The position numbers and the translations under genes are program-made. This document shows positions 11,052-23,900 of a stretch of 64,000 bases of DNA, piece after piece. Source of the DNA: Monocercomonoides exilis (taxonomy: Eukaryota > Preaxostyla > Oxymonadida > Polymastigidae); contig LSRY02000015.1 of the NCBI GenBank assembly GCA_001643675.2, positions 1,318,001 through 1,382,000 on the forward strand, read 5' to 3'. Every line of letters begins with the position of its first letter. The first letter of the stretch is position 1. Under the pieces are notes generated by a model. It was given only the letters and a program-made list of their open reading frames with translations. It ran no database searches and was not told the origin of the DNA.

Positions 11052-14000
11052 ATGTCTGAAGATCATTTATCAAATCCTGAGATTTTTTCAGAAGCTGGCT
11101 ATAAAAAGTCAACAACATCATCCAACTTACAAAATTCTCAATTTTTTATTTCAACTGAAATCAAAGCTCCAATAATTTCTTTACAATCACGCCCGAAAAA
11201 TCCGGTAGATGTTATCGCAGCAGTTGATTTTAGTTCAAGTATTATTTCATTTTTATTTCTTTTCAAGTTATTGATGATTAACTAATTAGGCATGGGAAAT
11301 GATTTTTTCTCAAAACGATAGTTTGTCAAATCTGTCTTTGATATCAAATGCTTCATAACAAATTCGTTTATAGCTCAAAGCTTCGTCAAGTGCTTATTTG
11401 TCTAGAAAAAATAATTTCTGTTCTTGGTGAAGATGACCGCTTTGGTATTGTGTTATTTTCAGGCAAACCTCGAAAGTTAATTGATTTAACATTTTTGGAT
11501 CCCAAACGAAAGGTTTTTACTTTGAATGATAAAAAATTTTGAATTTAGCTGATTCGTTTTTTTTTCTTTCATTGTTTTTTTGAAAAAAATTTAATATTTT
11601 AGGAAGTTGTTATTGATACAATTATGACATTTTCAGAACAACCACAAGGAAGTACGAATATTCTTGATGGCTTAAATGCTGCATTGGAATTACTTGAAAA
11701 TAGCGAAATGTTTGAAGCATTTTAATATTTTTGGATCTTCATTTTATTTTTCTTTTCAAATTTAATGCTTGACAACTTTATTTTCAAAAAAAACAATCAA
11801 ACAGCCCACCAAAAACAGGGGCAATGAGACATACATACATTTGGCTTTTTTCTGATGGAATGGATGATTCCGTGCACAGAGAAACGGAATTTGGAATGAA
11901 AAAGCAGTCATTACGGGTTAATGATGGAATAGATCTGATTCAAAATCGGATTATGAAAGTGCTCAATCAACATGAATGCTGCAGATATTTGTGCGAAGAC
12001 TGGACACGCAACATGAATTATGATGCTGACGATGCGGCACTATCAAATTCGCTATCTCCAAAGACATCACCAGCTGCTTTTTCTTCCAATGCATCGTCAT
12101 CAAGCTCATCATTTATGTATTCGTCTTGCACCCGAATCTTCACTTTTGGATTTGGCCAGGAACACGACGATGTTCTCTTATCTCAGCTGGCAATGATCGG
12201 AAGAGGGAACTACTTCTACATTGACACAGAAGGCTCCTTTGTGGAGGCTGTTGTGGAGAGTCTGGTCAAGAAGCAGTATTCTCTTCTGCTGGATGGCGTG
12301 TGTGAAGTGCAACTAGACAGCGGATGGAGCGTTGAGGCACTGATTAGCGGTGGTGGTGGAGGAGGCAGTGGAGGAGGAGGTGGTGGTGGAGGCAATTTCA
12401 ACGATGAAGAGCAAGGAATGAGAGGAGGAAGAGAGGCGAAAAGCGGAATGAATGCGTCGAGCGGAAAACGAAATGTGAGTGACTCAAGGAAAGTGCACAT
12501 CGGAGACATGTATCCTGGAATGAGCCAAAAGATCGTTTTGAAAGTGGAACCAGATGCTTCTTCTTCGTCGTCTTCGTCTGAAGACGAGAAAGCCGCAGAA
12601 AGCAAAGCAGATACTGTTCCTCCACTGTCTGGCTGTGTTTTGTTCTATTCGGTCAATCCACTTACAGCTCGCCCAAACAAAACACAAGTTCATCGCTTCA
12701 GTTATGACTTCAATGAAATGGACGAGATGGTATGCACTTCAGACTGTCCTGTTGGATGTTTTGCTGTTTTGAAAGCAGAATTTGATGCAATTTGGATTCT
12801 TTTCATATTTCAGAAAATTTGTTTTTAATATAAATATACTTCGCTTTTTTTCTTTTTCTTTTTTCTTTCTATTTTTTTAACTGATTATTTGTGCCTGCTC
12901 TTATTATAAATATATTTATTTATTTACATCAATTCGCTTCAGTCACCCAGCAGTTCTCTTTACAAGAGCATAGAGATCAGCGACGCCATCACACGACAGT
13001 TGGTTCAGCTGAAGCATTCGTCAAAGTCAAAGAATGCAGACGGCTCAGCTAACCAGAAGAACTTGCGCTCTGGTGCCTTTGCGATGGTCTCGAGAAGCAT
13101 GTTTGACGGGATGGATGCATTTGATCCACAAGCACTAAATGAGTTGGCTTCTTCTTCTTCAGCTTCATCTGCATCTGCCTCATCTTCTTCTTCAGGCGAC
13201 TCAACAAACCAACTTTCGCGTTCTTCTTCTTCTGCAAATTTTGCCGAGCCATCGCCCTGGAACAAGCCGGGTGCGTTGCTTATGTCAACTGCCAATCCTC
13301 TGAATGAGCTGATTCAGCAGACAACAGACGGAGTAGTGAAGCATCTCGACGAGAGAAGGGCAACTGGATTTGACCCCCGGTCCAAGCAGAAATTGAGCAT
13401 ATACTCACAGATCATTAACCAGCAGAGCGAGAAGAGAAAAGGTATGTTCTTGGAGAAAATAATGACAATAACAATAATAATTTCTATTTTAAAATGCACA
13501 TGCCGAATTATTTTGTTTTTTGATAACTTTTTTTGATAAAAAGATTATTCGAGATTTATTTTTATTCATTTTTGTTGCAAAATCACACACTCTTTTTTTT
13601 TAAATTTCTCTTCATCAAATTTTTCAGCCTTCACCACCGACCGTCCCCCTTCCACCATGCGTCGTCCCTCTCAGCCACCACCTCCTCTGTCTTCGTCTTA
13701 TCTGTCTTCTTCGCGCTACCACAGCCGCATGCAGCACAGACAGCATTCATCTGGTGCCTCAACGCGCTCCCGAAACTCGCCCATTCCAGGCGAGTCGCGG
13801 GCCGCTACGCCTCTTCTTCCGATCTCTCCGTCTCAGACGCTGGACGAGACAAACAGCTCGGTCTTTGGGATGAATCTGACAGGCACAGCGCAGTTTGACA
13901 AGGACAGGCTGCTTGTGACTCCGAGGGAGCAGCAGATGACACACGAGGAAATCGCCTCGGTGATTCTGGGCTCGATCAAAGACGAGCAGGAGACACCGCC

Positions 14001-17000
14001 GCTGATCAAGGACACAGTGAAAGCAACGACTGAGGTGATGTGCGAGAAGGCTGTGAAGGAGCTTCAGGAGGAGATGAAGGAGAAGTTGCAGGAGCAGCTG
14101 AAGGAGGAAATGAAGGAGGAGATGAAAGAAGAGATGAAGGAAGAATTGAAAGAAGAATTGAAAACTGAAATGAAAGCAGAATTGAGTGAGAAAATGAGAG
14201 AAGAGATTGAGCAGGAGATGAAGAAGAACTTGACTGATGCTTTGGAAGAGGAGCTGGCGAAGGAGAGGCAGAAAAGAGCAGCGATGGAGGAGGCATATGC
14301 AATGGAGACAATTAAAAAGCAAGTGGAAGAAGAAGAAGAGAGAGAGCAAGACGACCAGCTCAGAAAGATGATAACAGCAGATTGGATGAGCAGAATGAAG
14401 AAAGAATGCATCGATGCGATCAGTGAGATCGAACATGTGAAGGAAATTGTGCTGAAAAGAGCAGGGCTGAAGAGGAGAAAAGTAATGGCCTGTTCGCCTG
14501 GAGAGGCACAGCAAGACAACGACTCGTCTGATGGCAATCGAATGCGCGTGAAGGAAAGCAGAGAACGGAAGCAGGCACGCAGCTCTCATCGAAGCTCACC
14601 TGACAGCGAAAGTGATTACTTGTTTGTGGATGGGGATGAGTGGATGGATGATCCAGATTATGGAGAAAGCGATGAAGATAGCACAACCAGTGCGAGGAGG
14701 AGTGGAAGGAGCAAATCGGAAAATGAGGGTAAAAATAATGGAGAGACAAACGGAACGACAGAAACACCAGCAGATTCTGCTTCCGCTCCCAATTCAAAAA
14801 CAGCATCACAACCAACCTCTGAAGCTGTCACTGAAAAAGCTCATTCGCATCTTCCAATCATCATCACTTTTGCAATCATTTGCTTTGTTTTGTTCTTTCT
14901 GTCGCTGGTTTCCTTTATCGTTGCTGCACCCATGCTGTTCAGCGGTACTGTGGTTTCTGGAGGCAATGCATTTACTCTGAAGAAGCCAATCGAAATGGTT
15001 AATGGCGAGTCAAGTGTGATGCTGGCATACAGCGAAAATGGCGCTCAAACATCCGCTTCAAGTGAGAAATTTGCGACAACGACATTGTCAATACCTCCTC
15101 CTTCTTCATCTTCGTCTTCTTTATTGTCTTCTCTTTTACACGAATCACATTCAAATTCATCTGATTCTCTTTCCACTTCATTTCTATCAAAAATTTTGCA
15201 TTTCTTAAGAAATAAAAGAAACAGTACTTTTTCTACTGATTCTCATCTTCCTACTCAATTCACTTCATTACCAGAATCTGTTCCTTCAAGACACTCACCA
15301 CACTCACCACATTCACCATCACATCATTCATCCACCACACCTTCTTCTTCCTCTGCATTCTCTATCAGCACTTCAATTCTTACACCTTCTCTCATTGCAC
15401 CGCCAAACACCTCGTTAAACATCTACTCGCCGATCAACATGAATGGCTTCTCAATTGAGAATACTAATATTCTTTCCAGATTCAGTGGTGAGATGGAGCC
15501 AAACCAGACACTTCGCTGGAGCGTTGGAAGCGGAATCATCACGTCTGCCGAGCAATTATCGTTGGTAACTGAAAAGCAGAATACTACAAGTCATCAACTT
15601 TCATTCACACAAAACACAATTAAAGCTGAAGCTGTTAGCTTTGCGTCAAGCGAAGGAGATGAAATTACTCAGTCTCAAACGGAAGCAGTCACACTTGCAT
15701 CGCCACTGATTTTACAAGGAGAAAAGCAAACGAACGGATATTTCTCGAATAGCGGTGATATGAATGAAACAGCAAGAGCGAACATAAATTACGATAAATC
15801 CATTAAAAATACTACCAAAAGTCCAAATGCTCATTTTCTCAATGCACAAACAGTTTTGACTGTCAATGGAAATACAGAAATGAATGGCTACGTGAACATC
15901 AACGATGAAACAGATAGCGAGGGAAATATCTTAAATAAAGGAAATCTGAATGTGAAAGGAAGCGCAGACATTCGGGGTGATACGACTGTTGCGGGAGACA
16001 TCAACACATCAGGAAACATCAACGCATCAGGAAATATCAGCACGTTAGGAAACATTGAAGGTCAAAAGGATCTGAAAATTAAAGGAGCTGCGGAATTTCG
16101 AAGTATTAGCACGGAGCAATCACTCGTTTCAAATGGAGAGTGTTCATTCAAACAGAATGTGTTCGCTTACTCTGCAATAAATGTTGGATTTGAAAGTCAA
16201 AGCGCTTCTTCTGGGTTTGAAACGGTTATCTCATTAAAAGGCAAAGCCAGTGCTGGAGATAGTGATATATTGACTGTGAAGGGAGATGCAGGGTTTGAAG
16301 GGAGCATGGGGATTGGAGAAGGGCTGGAGGTGGGAGGAGACGTGGTTGTTGGGAACAGCAGCGCCGGAGGAGGAAGCACTCTATCAGTGAATGGGGGAGT
16401 GGAGATCAAGAAGAGTGGAACAACAGGAAATGGGAATGCTAATGGAGAAGTTAATGGGAATGAGAATTCTAATGGGGATGTTAATGGGGTGCTTTCAGTT
16501 GAAGGGAAGAGCACTTTGAGTGGAGGAGCAGAGATTGGAGACCAACTGAATGTGGGCGTTTATTCATCTTCGACGTCATCAAATTCTTTTCATTCAATAT
16601 TTTCTGTTGAAGCTGTAAATGCATCAGATAGTACTGGAGCTTCTTTTGTCAAAGGTGAGGCGCAGTTTTCTGGAACATTTAATATTGTCAATGTTGTTGA
16701 TGACGCAAACCCTGACAATATTTTGGAGAAAGCTCACCTAAACGTCGAAGGGCATACAACCCTTGGGGATTCTGTGGATGTCAGCGGGACTTTTAATGTT
16801 GCTGGAATGTCTCGTCTGGCAAATGGCCAATCGATTCCTTCCTTCTTCAAAGGTGTCGTCACAAGCAACCCGCAAATAATTGCTTGTGGAAACTTTTCAG
16901 AGGCCTCGTTTTTGATTCAAGGGCAGCGTGTTGAAGACAGCGTTTCGTATCCTTCTTTGACAGATGTAGCATTTCTTGTCGATGGCGGAGTGGCAAGACC

Positions 17001-17363
17001 TTGTATGCTAGTTTTTATTGAATAGCTAATTTCAAAGTTTTTTCTTTTGCTTTTTCTTATTTGAATCAATTTGTATATATTTCTTTTTTTGAAATATTTA
17101 AAGGCCAAAACAGAGCCAATGGAATTGTAATGATCTGCAATAATTCAGGTGTTGAATCCACGACCGAAGACAAATGCAATGTCACAGACAATACTGTGCT
17201 TTCAGTGAAAACAACTGCAGCCGAATCATTCCTGGCTCTGTCTGTTGCAGGATTCGGAGACAACCCGTTGGATATTGGCTTTGGAGAAGAGTGTGCAGCC
17301 ACTACATATAATTCCAATCGCAAACAAAACAAAAAGCAACAAAACAAGAACAGCCATAAATGA
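11052..17363 (+). CDS. VWA / coiled-coil / single-pass membrane / beta-repeat protein, paralog 1
   Basis: Eight exons (11052-11238, 11290-11320, 11374-11512, 11603-11709, 11805-12729, 12943-13441, 13628-17002, 17104-17363) join in phase to give 1,840 residues. Residues about 50-290 are a von Willebrand A domain with the full MIDAS set: DFSSS (59-63), Thr137 in GSTN and Asp172 in FSDGMD. MIDAS motifs bind Mg2+ and protein ligands. A glycine run lies near 337-353. A long Lys/Glu coiled coil lies near 765-873, and one membrane span near 1036-1068 (TFAIICFVLFFLSLVSFIVA). After that comes a Ser/Thr-rich stem and repeats such as VNGNTEMNG, AGDINTSGNINASGNI and GGDVVVGNSS, which suggest a beta-helix stalk. 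There is no signal peptide, so the likely topology is N-inside, C-outside. The facing minus-strand gene has the same domain order. The exon 5 to 6 junction (12729/12943) is the least certain. Confidence 0.75.
16251..16571 (+). repeat. 321-bp block identical to the inverted copy at 18734-19054
   Basis: I compared this stretch base by base with the reverse complement of 18734-19054 and found no difference over 321 bases. Divergence starts immediately at both edges (CCAG before versus CAAA, GACGTC after versus AACATT). It encodes the same repeat segment in the same frame in both VWA paralogs, including GGDVVVGNSSAGGG and an Asn/Gly linker. Confidence 0.95.
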
Positions 17364-17913
17364 AGGATCAATATTATTAAGCATAACAAAAATGCAATTT
17401 TGAAGTTAAGCATTTCGTAAAAGATATTCGTTTTGGTTTAAAAGTTTTTTTTCCGTTTTTCGTTGATTAATTATGTTTTGTTTATTGAATTATTTCCTCA
17501 TATTTTTACGTTTACGTCTTATGAATAAAACTAAATGAAAAGATGATTTATTAACAAAAAGTATAAAATTACCACTGAAAAGAAAACATCTTCTTCAAAG
17601 AAAAAGGAGTGTTCAATGAGATTCCTGCAAAAAATATTTACTGATGTAATTATTAGAGATTGAAGATGATCGATAATTAACAACAAAACCACATGCGATG
17701 ACTTTCGCTTCAAAAAACTTAAAAAGTTACAACTATCATTAAAAACGAAAGATATTAATAACTTTCAAAACGAAGCAAAAAATAAATCTTTAAACAAACA
17801 AAAAAAAAAAGCCAGATGAAGTGTTTTGAACGTAATCATTTTTTGGTTCAATGATAAAAATTTGTGAAATGAAAAATCTGACAGAGGACATTGCTTTTTG
17901 AAAGCATTATGAA
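17364..17913. other. Convergent intergenic spacer
   Basis: These 550 AT-rich bases lie between the stop codons of the two tail-to-tail VWA genes. There is no gene, and no terminator or repeat is recognised. Confidence 0.6.
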
Positions 17914-20900
17914 TTATGATCCATTTTGTGAATCCAAATGATTTGAGTCATCATAACTTGATGGAATAGGCTCTGTATCAATAATATCTTCCTCTTCGTT
18001 ACTATTTGAAGAAACCGTTAAAGGTTCAACATCTGCTCTAATATCACTGATTCCTTCTTGCTCTTCAGAAAATAGAGTTGTTTGGATGATTGTGGAGTGG
18101 TCAGCAGAGCACGTGAATGAGATTACACTCTCGTTGGACATAGTTGTGTTGAAGTTGACTGGTGGTGTTCCACTCTTCGATATAACAGGTTCTGCATCAG
18201 GATCATTAACAATGACAGCAGCAGATTCAGTCTGCGGTCCATTTACAGTATGAAACGTTGTTTTTGTCACGTGGAGTACATAAGTCCTTGGCAAATGCGA
18301 AATAGAAATCTTTACGCTTCCTTGTGAGAAATAATGTGAAAAGAAGTTGCTCAGCGACTGAAGACTGGAGAAATCAGACTTCACAGTAAATGGAACACCA
18401 AAGTGAACAGCACCAGTAAATCGAGATGTTCCTTTGACAATTAAATTTGCATCTTTGTCCTCTTCCTCTGTTGCAACAGCATTCAAAATTACGCTTGCGC
18501 CAAATGTATTCCCACTTCCATTAGGAATGTTAATTCCAACTGAAAGAGTGTCAAATACCTTTGTTCCTTGCCCAATCACTGCAATGCCATCAACGAACAA
18601 GTCTCCCGCAACAGAGTTTCCATCAGCATCTGTCCCATTTTTCAGACGTGCACAACCTTCCACAACAAGATTCGCACTGTCTTGTTGTGTAAAATCAGGC
18701 TTTGAATTCAGCTTGATAACAGGTTTGAATGTTGAAGATGAATAAACGCCCACATTCAGTTGGTCTCCAATCTCTGCTCCTCCACTCAAAGTGCTCTTCC
18801 CTTCAACTGAAAGCACCCCATTAACATCCCCATTAGAATTCTCATTCCCATTAACTTCTCCATTAGCATTCCCATTTCCTGTTGTTCCACTCTTCTTGAT
18901 CTCCACTCCCCCATTCACTGATAGAGTGCTTCCTCCTCCGGCGCTGCTGTTCCCAACAACCACGTCTCCTCCCACCTCCAGCCCTTCTCCAATCCCCATG
19001 CTCCCTTCAAACCCTGCATCTCCCTTCACAGTCAATATATCACTATCTCCAGCATTTGCTAAGTTTTGTGAATTCGACGAATTCTTCTCAATGTTATTTG
19101 AAAGGGTAGATCCTGTAGATTGAATTACAACATTCCCAACAAAAGAAGACATTCCATTTACAGAAAGAATGTTTCCGCTGGAAGCTCCACTGGATCCTCC
19201 GAGTGATGTTGTTCCTTTTACAATCAAATTTGCATTTGTGTTTGAGTTTGGATTTAGTTCAATCACAGAAGCAGAAGGCGATGCTCCATTGCCTGATGGC
19301 ACAGACACTTTCAGTGAATCAGTTACAGTAACTTCCTTGCTTATTGTAGCCTTTCCTTTCACAGTAAGGTCATTTCCAATTGTTGTATCGTTTACAATCT
19401 GCAAATCATTTGCTGAAAGCTTGTCGTTTATTGAAAGCTCATTAACAGCAGCTTTGCCATCAACTGTAAGGTCTTTGGTGATGTGAGCAGTTCCATTAAC
19501 CTTCATCGAAGCAGCAAGTTTTCCAGAAGCATCATTACTCACTTCTACAGACCAAGCAGAACTGAATGCTGGAGATTGCCCGTTTGTGTGCTGCCCAACA
19601 TTCAAAGAGTCCGATATCTTTGCTTCACCCAGCGCCGTTAATGAATTTGTGGTCAAAGGATCTTCAACAGTAAGTTGTTTGATAGTTGTTGCACCTTTCA
19701 GACTTGTCGTACCATTAACAGTTAAAGAACCGCCAACCAAAACGTTTCCGTTCACTTGCTCGTTTCCTTCAATAGTCACATCTGAATGTATTGTCGTAAC
19801 GCCTCCCACATCAACAGAAGAATGGAGAATCGCTTTGCCATCAACCGAAAACTGTCCTTCATTTGCATTTCCTTGCGAATCCGTGCTATTCATTACATGA
19901 GCGCTTCCTCTGACAACGAAGTCCTCTGCTTCCTCGTCTGAGTTGAGTGCCACAACCACGTTCCTCTTAGTTTCTGTGAGTGAGCCAACAAGCAATGGAC
20001 CGTTGACAAATGTGTTGCGGAAGTTCTGATTATCCGCTTCGAGATAAGATGCATGTATCTGAAAGGCTGTAAAGTTGTGCGCATAAACCATTCCATCCCC
20101 AACTTCAAACAGATGCTTCCTTTCAGAATCATCCGTAGTTGTAGCATGAAATTGTTCATTGCTTCTCTGTGTTGAAATATATTTATTTGGCTGATTACTC
20201 AAATCCCATTCTTTTCTCGGTGTTTTCGATGCTGTTTGCTTATACGAACCAGACTTTGTACAAGCAAGCGGAAGTAAAGCAGCTGACATGGCTTGCATAG
20301 AGACAGACGCAGCACTTGAGGATATATCGCCAACAGTCAAGCCAGAAGCACTTAGTATCTTTGAACTGCCAATCGGAGACAGAACAGAAGATATCGACAG
20401 CATCCCTCCTCCAAACAGCAACGCCCATCCAACAACCACAGCGCTAATAACAACTACGCTAAGCACAATCCACAAGATCACACACAGTCCTGTTCCAAGC
20501 GACGACTGCCTCACATTCTTGTCCCACCATCGGAAGAAACATGTTGGCTGCTTTTCCGAGTCCTTATTCAACTGTGCGAATGGAGATGTGGCAGAGTCAC
20601 CAGAGGGAACGGGAGTTGTCTGAGCTGCCGAAGAATCCATTTCTCCGTTACGATCGGCAGCGGAAGGTGTAGGCATTGAAGGAAACTCCTGATCTGGATC
20701 AGCCTCAGACGGCTCAAAAAGCGAGTCGTCTTCACCCTCCATTGAGCCATTACATTCAGAGTCGTTTTCCTCGTTTGCATCATCATCGAGATCGCGTGGC
20801 AGAGGTGCTCCTTTCAAACGTTGCATTGCACGTGGTTGAGGAGCGAATTGTGGCTCAGTGTCGAAATGCTCTATTGTTTCGTCGTCTCCAAATCCATTGC

Positions 20901-23900
20901 CGCCATTCACCTCGCTTCCTTCATTACTTTCAGTCTCGTCGATCAACTCAGCATGCAACCTCCCGTTTTCTGTGCGGCTTTCAGGCGAGTTTCCGTTCAC
21001 TTCTTGCTCTTGCAATTGTCTTGATTTGGATGCTTCATCTTTATTTTGCTTGTTTCTGTTGTTTCTTGCACTCTTTGTTCTGCGTGACGACTTTGGCGCT
21101 TTCTTCTTTTGATTCTGACTTGTTTGAAAAGACCTTCCTTCCATTTCAATGCTTCTTTCCATCTCATCAGCGCCATTCGCTTCTTCCTTTCGCTCCTCTT
21201 CCAATCCTTCAAAGCGAAGAAGTGGATCATTCACCCCGAATGCTTCAGGGCCCAGCGAAAGCTGCGCTTCCAAAAGCATCTTCCTCTCGTTTGCGCCTAT
21301 TCCTTCGTTCTGCTTCATCAGCACATCTGTCAGCTCAGCATTATTTCCTATTGCTGGAGAGCCAACGTTCACAGCAGTGCAAGAGGATTCAGTTGTTTGG
21401 CCTTCTCCTTCTTGTCCCTTTGAACCATTTGCATCTCCATTTGTATCTTCCTTGGAGTCTTCCTTCGCATTCATCATCTTTTGCTCTCTGCGTTGCCTTG
21501 CAAGTCTGCGCTTCTGCTGAAGCGATGATGGAATCAGCGTCGGTGTTGACAATAGCTGCCCTTCCATTTTCTCTCTTTGAATCTCTGAAGCCTTCTTTCT
21601 AGCAGCATCATCATCATCTTTCTCTTCTCTTCCTTCATTGTGATTCACTTCCTCGTCCTCGTTCTCGTTTTCAGGCATTTCTGGGTTCTCCTTCGTGCTG
21701 TGCTCTGAGTTCTCATGCAGCATCGTCACTGATCCCTCGTCTGCATTGCCTTCTTCGTTGTCTTCATCTGCTTCATTAGCCTCCTGTTGTGTGCTTTCGT
21801 ATTCAGAGGCAACAGGCGTGGAGTGGACGGTGTTGGAGGAAGGAGAAGAGATTGGCGTGTCAGAACTAACAGTGCGTGAGGTGAGTGGTGGTGTGGCTGT
21901 GGGCTGAGGAGTTGCAGAAGCAGGCGAAATGGCTGCCTTTTGCATCTCAGATGAGGAAGAGGAAGAGGAAGAAGCGGAAGCAGAGGAGGAAGCGGAGGAA
22001 GAAGAAGAGGCAGAAGAAGATGTGGGGTAATCTTGTGAAATGTTTGCGTGAGATGAAATGAAATAGTCAGCAGATGAAGGAGAAGCGAGTAGAGGGGCAT
22101 TTGACATATACAGAAGCGGGCCATCCAACTCTCCACAAAGATCTTCCATTTCAATTGCTCTGCTAAGTCCATCGTCAAAATCGGAAGAAGAAGAAGATGC
22201 AGAAGCAGAAGCTGATGAAGGATGATTCAGATTCTGTTTGTTATTCAGGTTTCCGTTTCTTTTGCTTCTTTCATTCCGAAACTCTGCAAATGTCTTTGGC
22301 TTTTTGTGAACAGACACCACTTCATTGCCATCAGCTTCATTCTCTTTGTTTCCATTCCCTGTTCCTTTCCTCGCTCTTCTCTGGTTCCCTCTATTTCTTC
22401 CACTCCCCCCTTTTATTCCATTCCTTCCTTCTCCTCCTTTCCCTCTTTCTCTCCGAACACCTTCCATCTCCTCCATCAGCAGTGAAGGCGACGTCTGCGC
22501 CTCTCTGTCATCCAGCCCAACTGCTCCAACTTTCGCATACCGCAGCCGCAGCCTCCTTCTCTTCTCTCTCCGCTTTTTCGCCTCTTCCCGCTCGTTCCGC
22601 AGGCGCTGGCTGTCTTCCTCGTCTCTCATCAGCAGCAGCTCGTGCATTTCCTGCCTCTCCCTCTCCCTCTCTTCAAACGCCGCCTTCTCCTCCTCAAACT
22701 CCTCCCACCGCTTCTCCTCTTCCTCTTTCATCTGCTGCTTCACTGACGCAAACACCTGCCTCCTGCTGTTGTCAATCGACCCCATCAGCCTCTCCTTCAG
22801 CTCGCATTCTTCGCGATGCATCGCTGCCTGCTCAGCCAGCTCATTCAGCAACTCCTCTTCTTCTGCCCGGCGCTGCTGAAGCCTTTGCGTGTTGTTCAGC
22901 AGGCGCTGCCTGTATTGAGCGTCGTGCTGCTGCTGAAGATGAGTTGTTGCTAAGGAAAGAGCATATGATAGAAAGGGGGCTGAGGAAGGGGAGAAAGAAG
23001 AGTCGATGTTTGCCTGGGAAGCGAGGAGGGATTCTGGTGAAGAAGAAGAAGAGGAGGAGGATGAAGGAGAAGAAGAAATAGCTGCAACTGAAGAGAATGT
23101 GGACAAAAATGGTGCGTCTGTTGAAGAAGAAGAAGAAGAAGCAGAAGAAGAAGCAGAATATGGTTGCGGAGCTTGCTCATCATTTTGTGTGTTTTCCTGT
23201 TGTTCTTGTGATGCTCCTTCATTGCTTTCGTTGCTTATTCCTTCAAATTCCTGCTCATAATCCAGCGGCATTGCTGTCGGCCTTTCTGAATCTGACGTCA
23301 AACTGTCTCCTCTTTCGCCATGGCCACTTCCTGTTTGCTGAGCTTTTCTGCTTTTCCCTCTTCTTTCACTCTGTGTTCTCATCGAGTCAGAAAACGAACT
23401 CTTCACTCGCTTTCTCTTGTCTTTTTCCTTTCGAGTCGATTCCAACTTGCTTTGTGACATTTTATTTCTTTTCCTTCTTTCACTCTTGTTCTCTCTTTCC
23501 ATCTCAGCCACTCTTTCCCTGCTCCTCTTCAGCTCCTCCTCTTTCTCCCTTATCTTCCACAGCGCCCTCTCAATCTCCCTCTCAGCCTTCGCTCCCCTCT
23601 GCCTCAGCTCCTCTAGCTCTTCCACCACCCCCGCACACTTCGCCACAAACGACGCCAGCAGCGCCTGCCCAGCCTCTTCCTCCCACTGCCCCATCTGCTG
23701 TGCATACCCCTCTCTCATCTCCCTCTGCAGATCGTCCAGTGCTGCCCTGTGTCTCAGCGCTTGCTCCCCTGCAAACGACAGGAGCACCCCACGCGCCTGC
23801 CGCTCCACCGCCCGCACCACAGCCTCAGAAGAGCCATCGCTGGCAGCAAGACTTCGACTGCGCAGGGGAGAAAAGGGGCGGAATTCAGGAATGTCTGCCA

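Noticed and set aside
12730-12828. Continuation of the plus-strand VWA exon 5 to a stop at 12828
   Set aside because: Comparison with the minus-strand paralog puts an intron here. A GTATGC donor at 12730 and an acceptor at 12942 keep phase 0 into a well-composed exon, so the tail is probably intronic. Some doubt remains.
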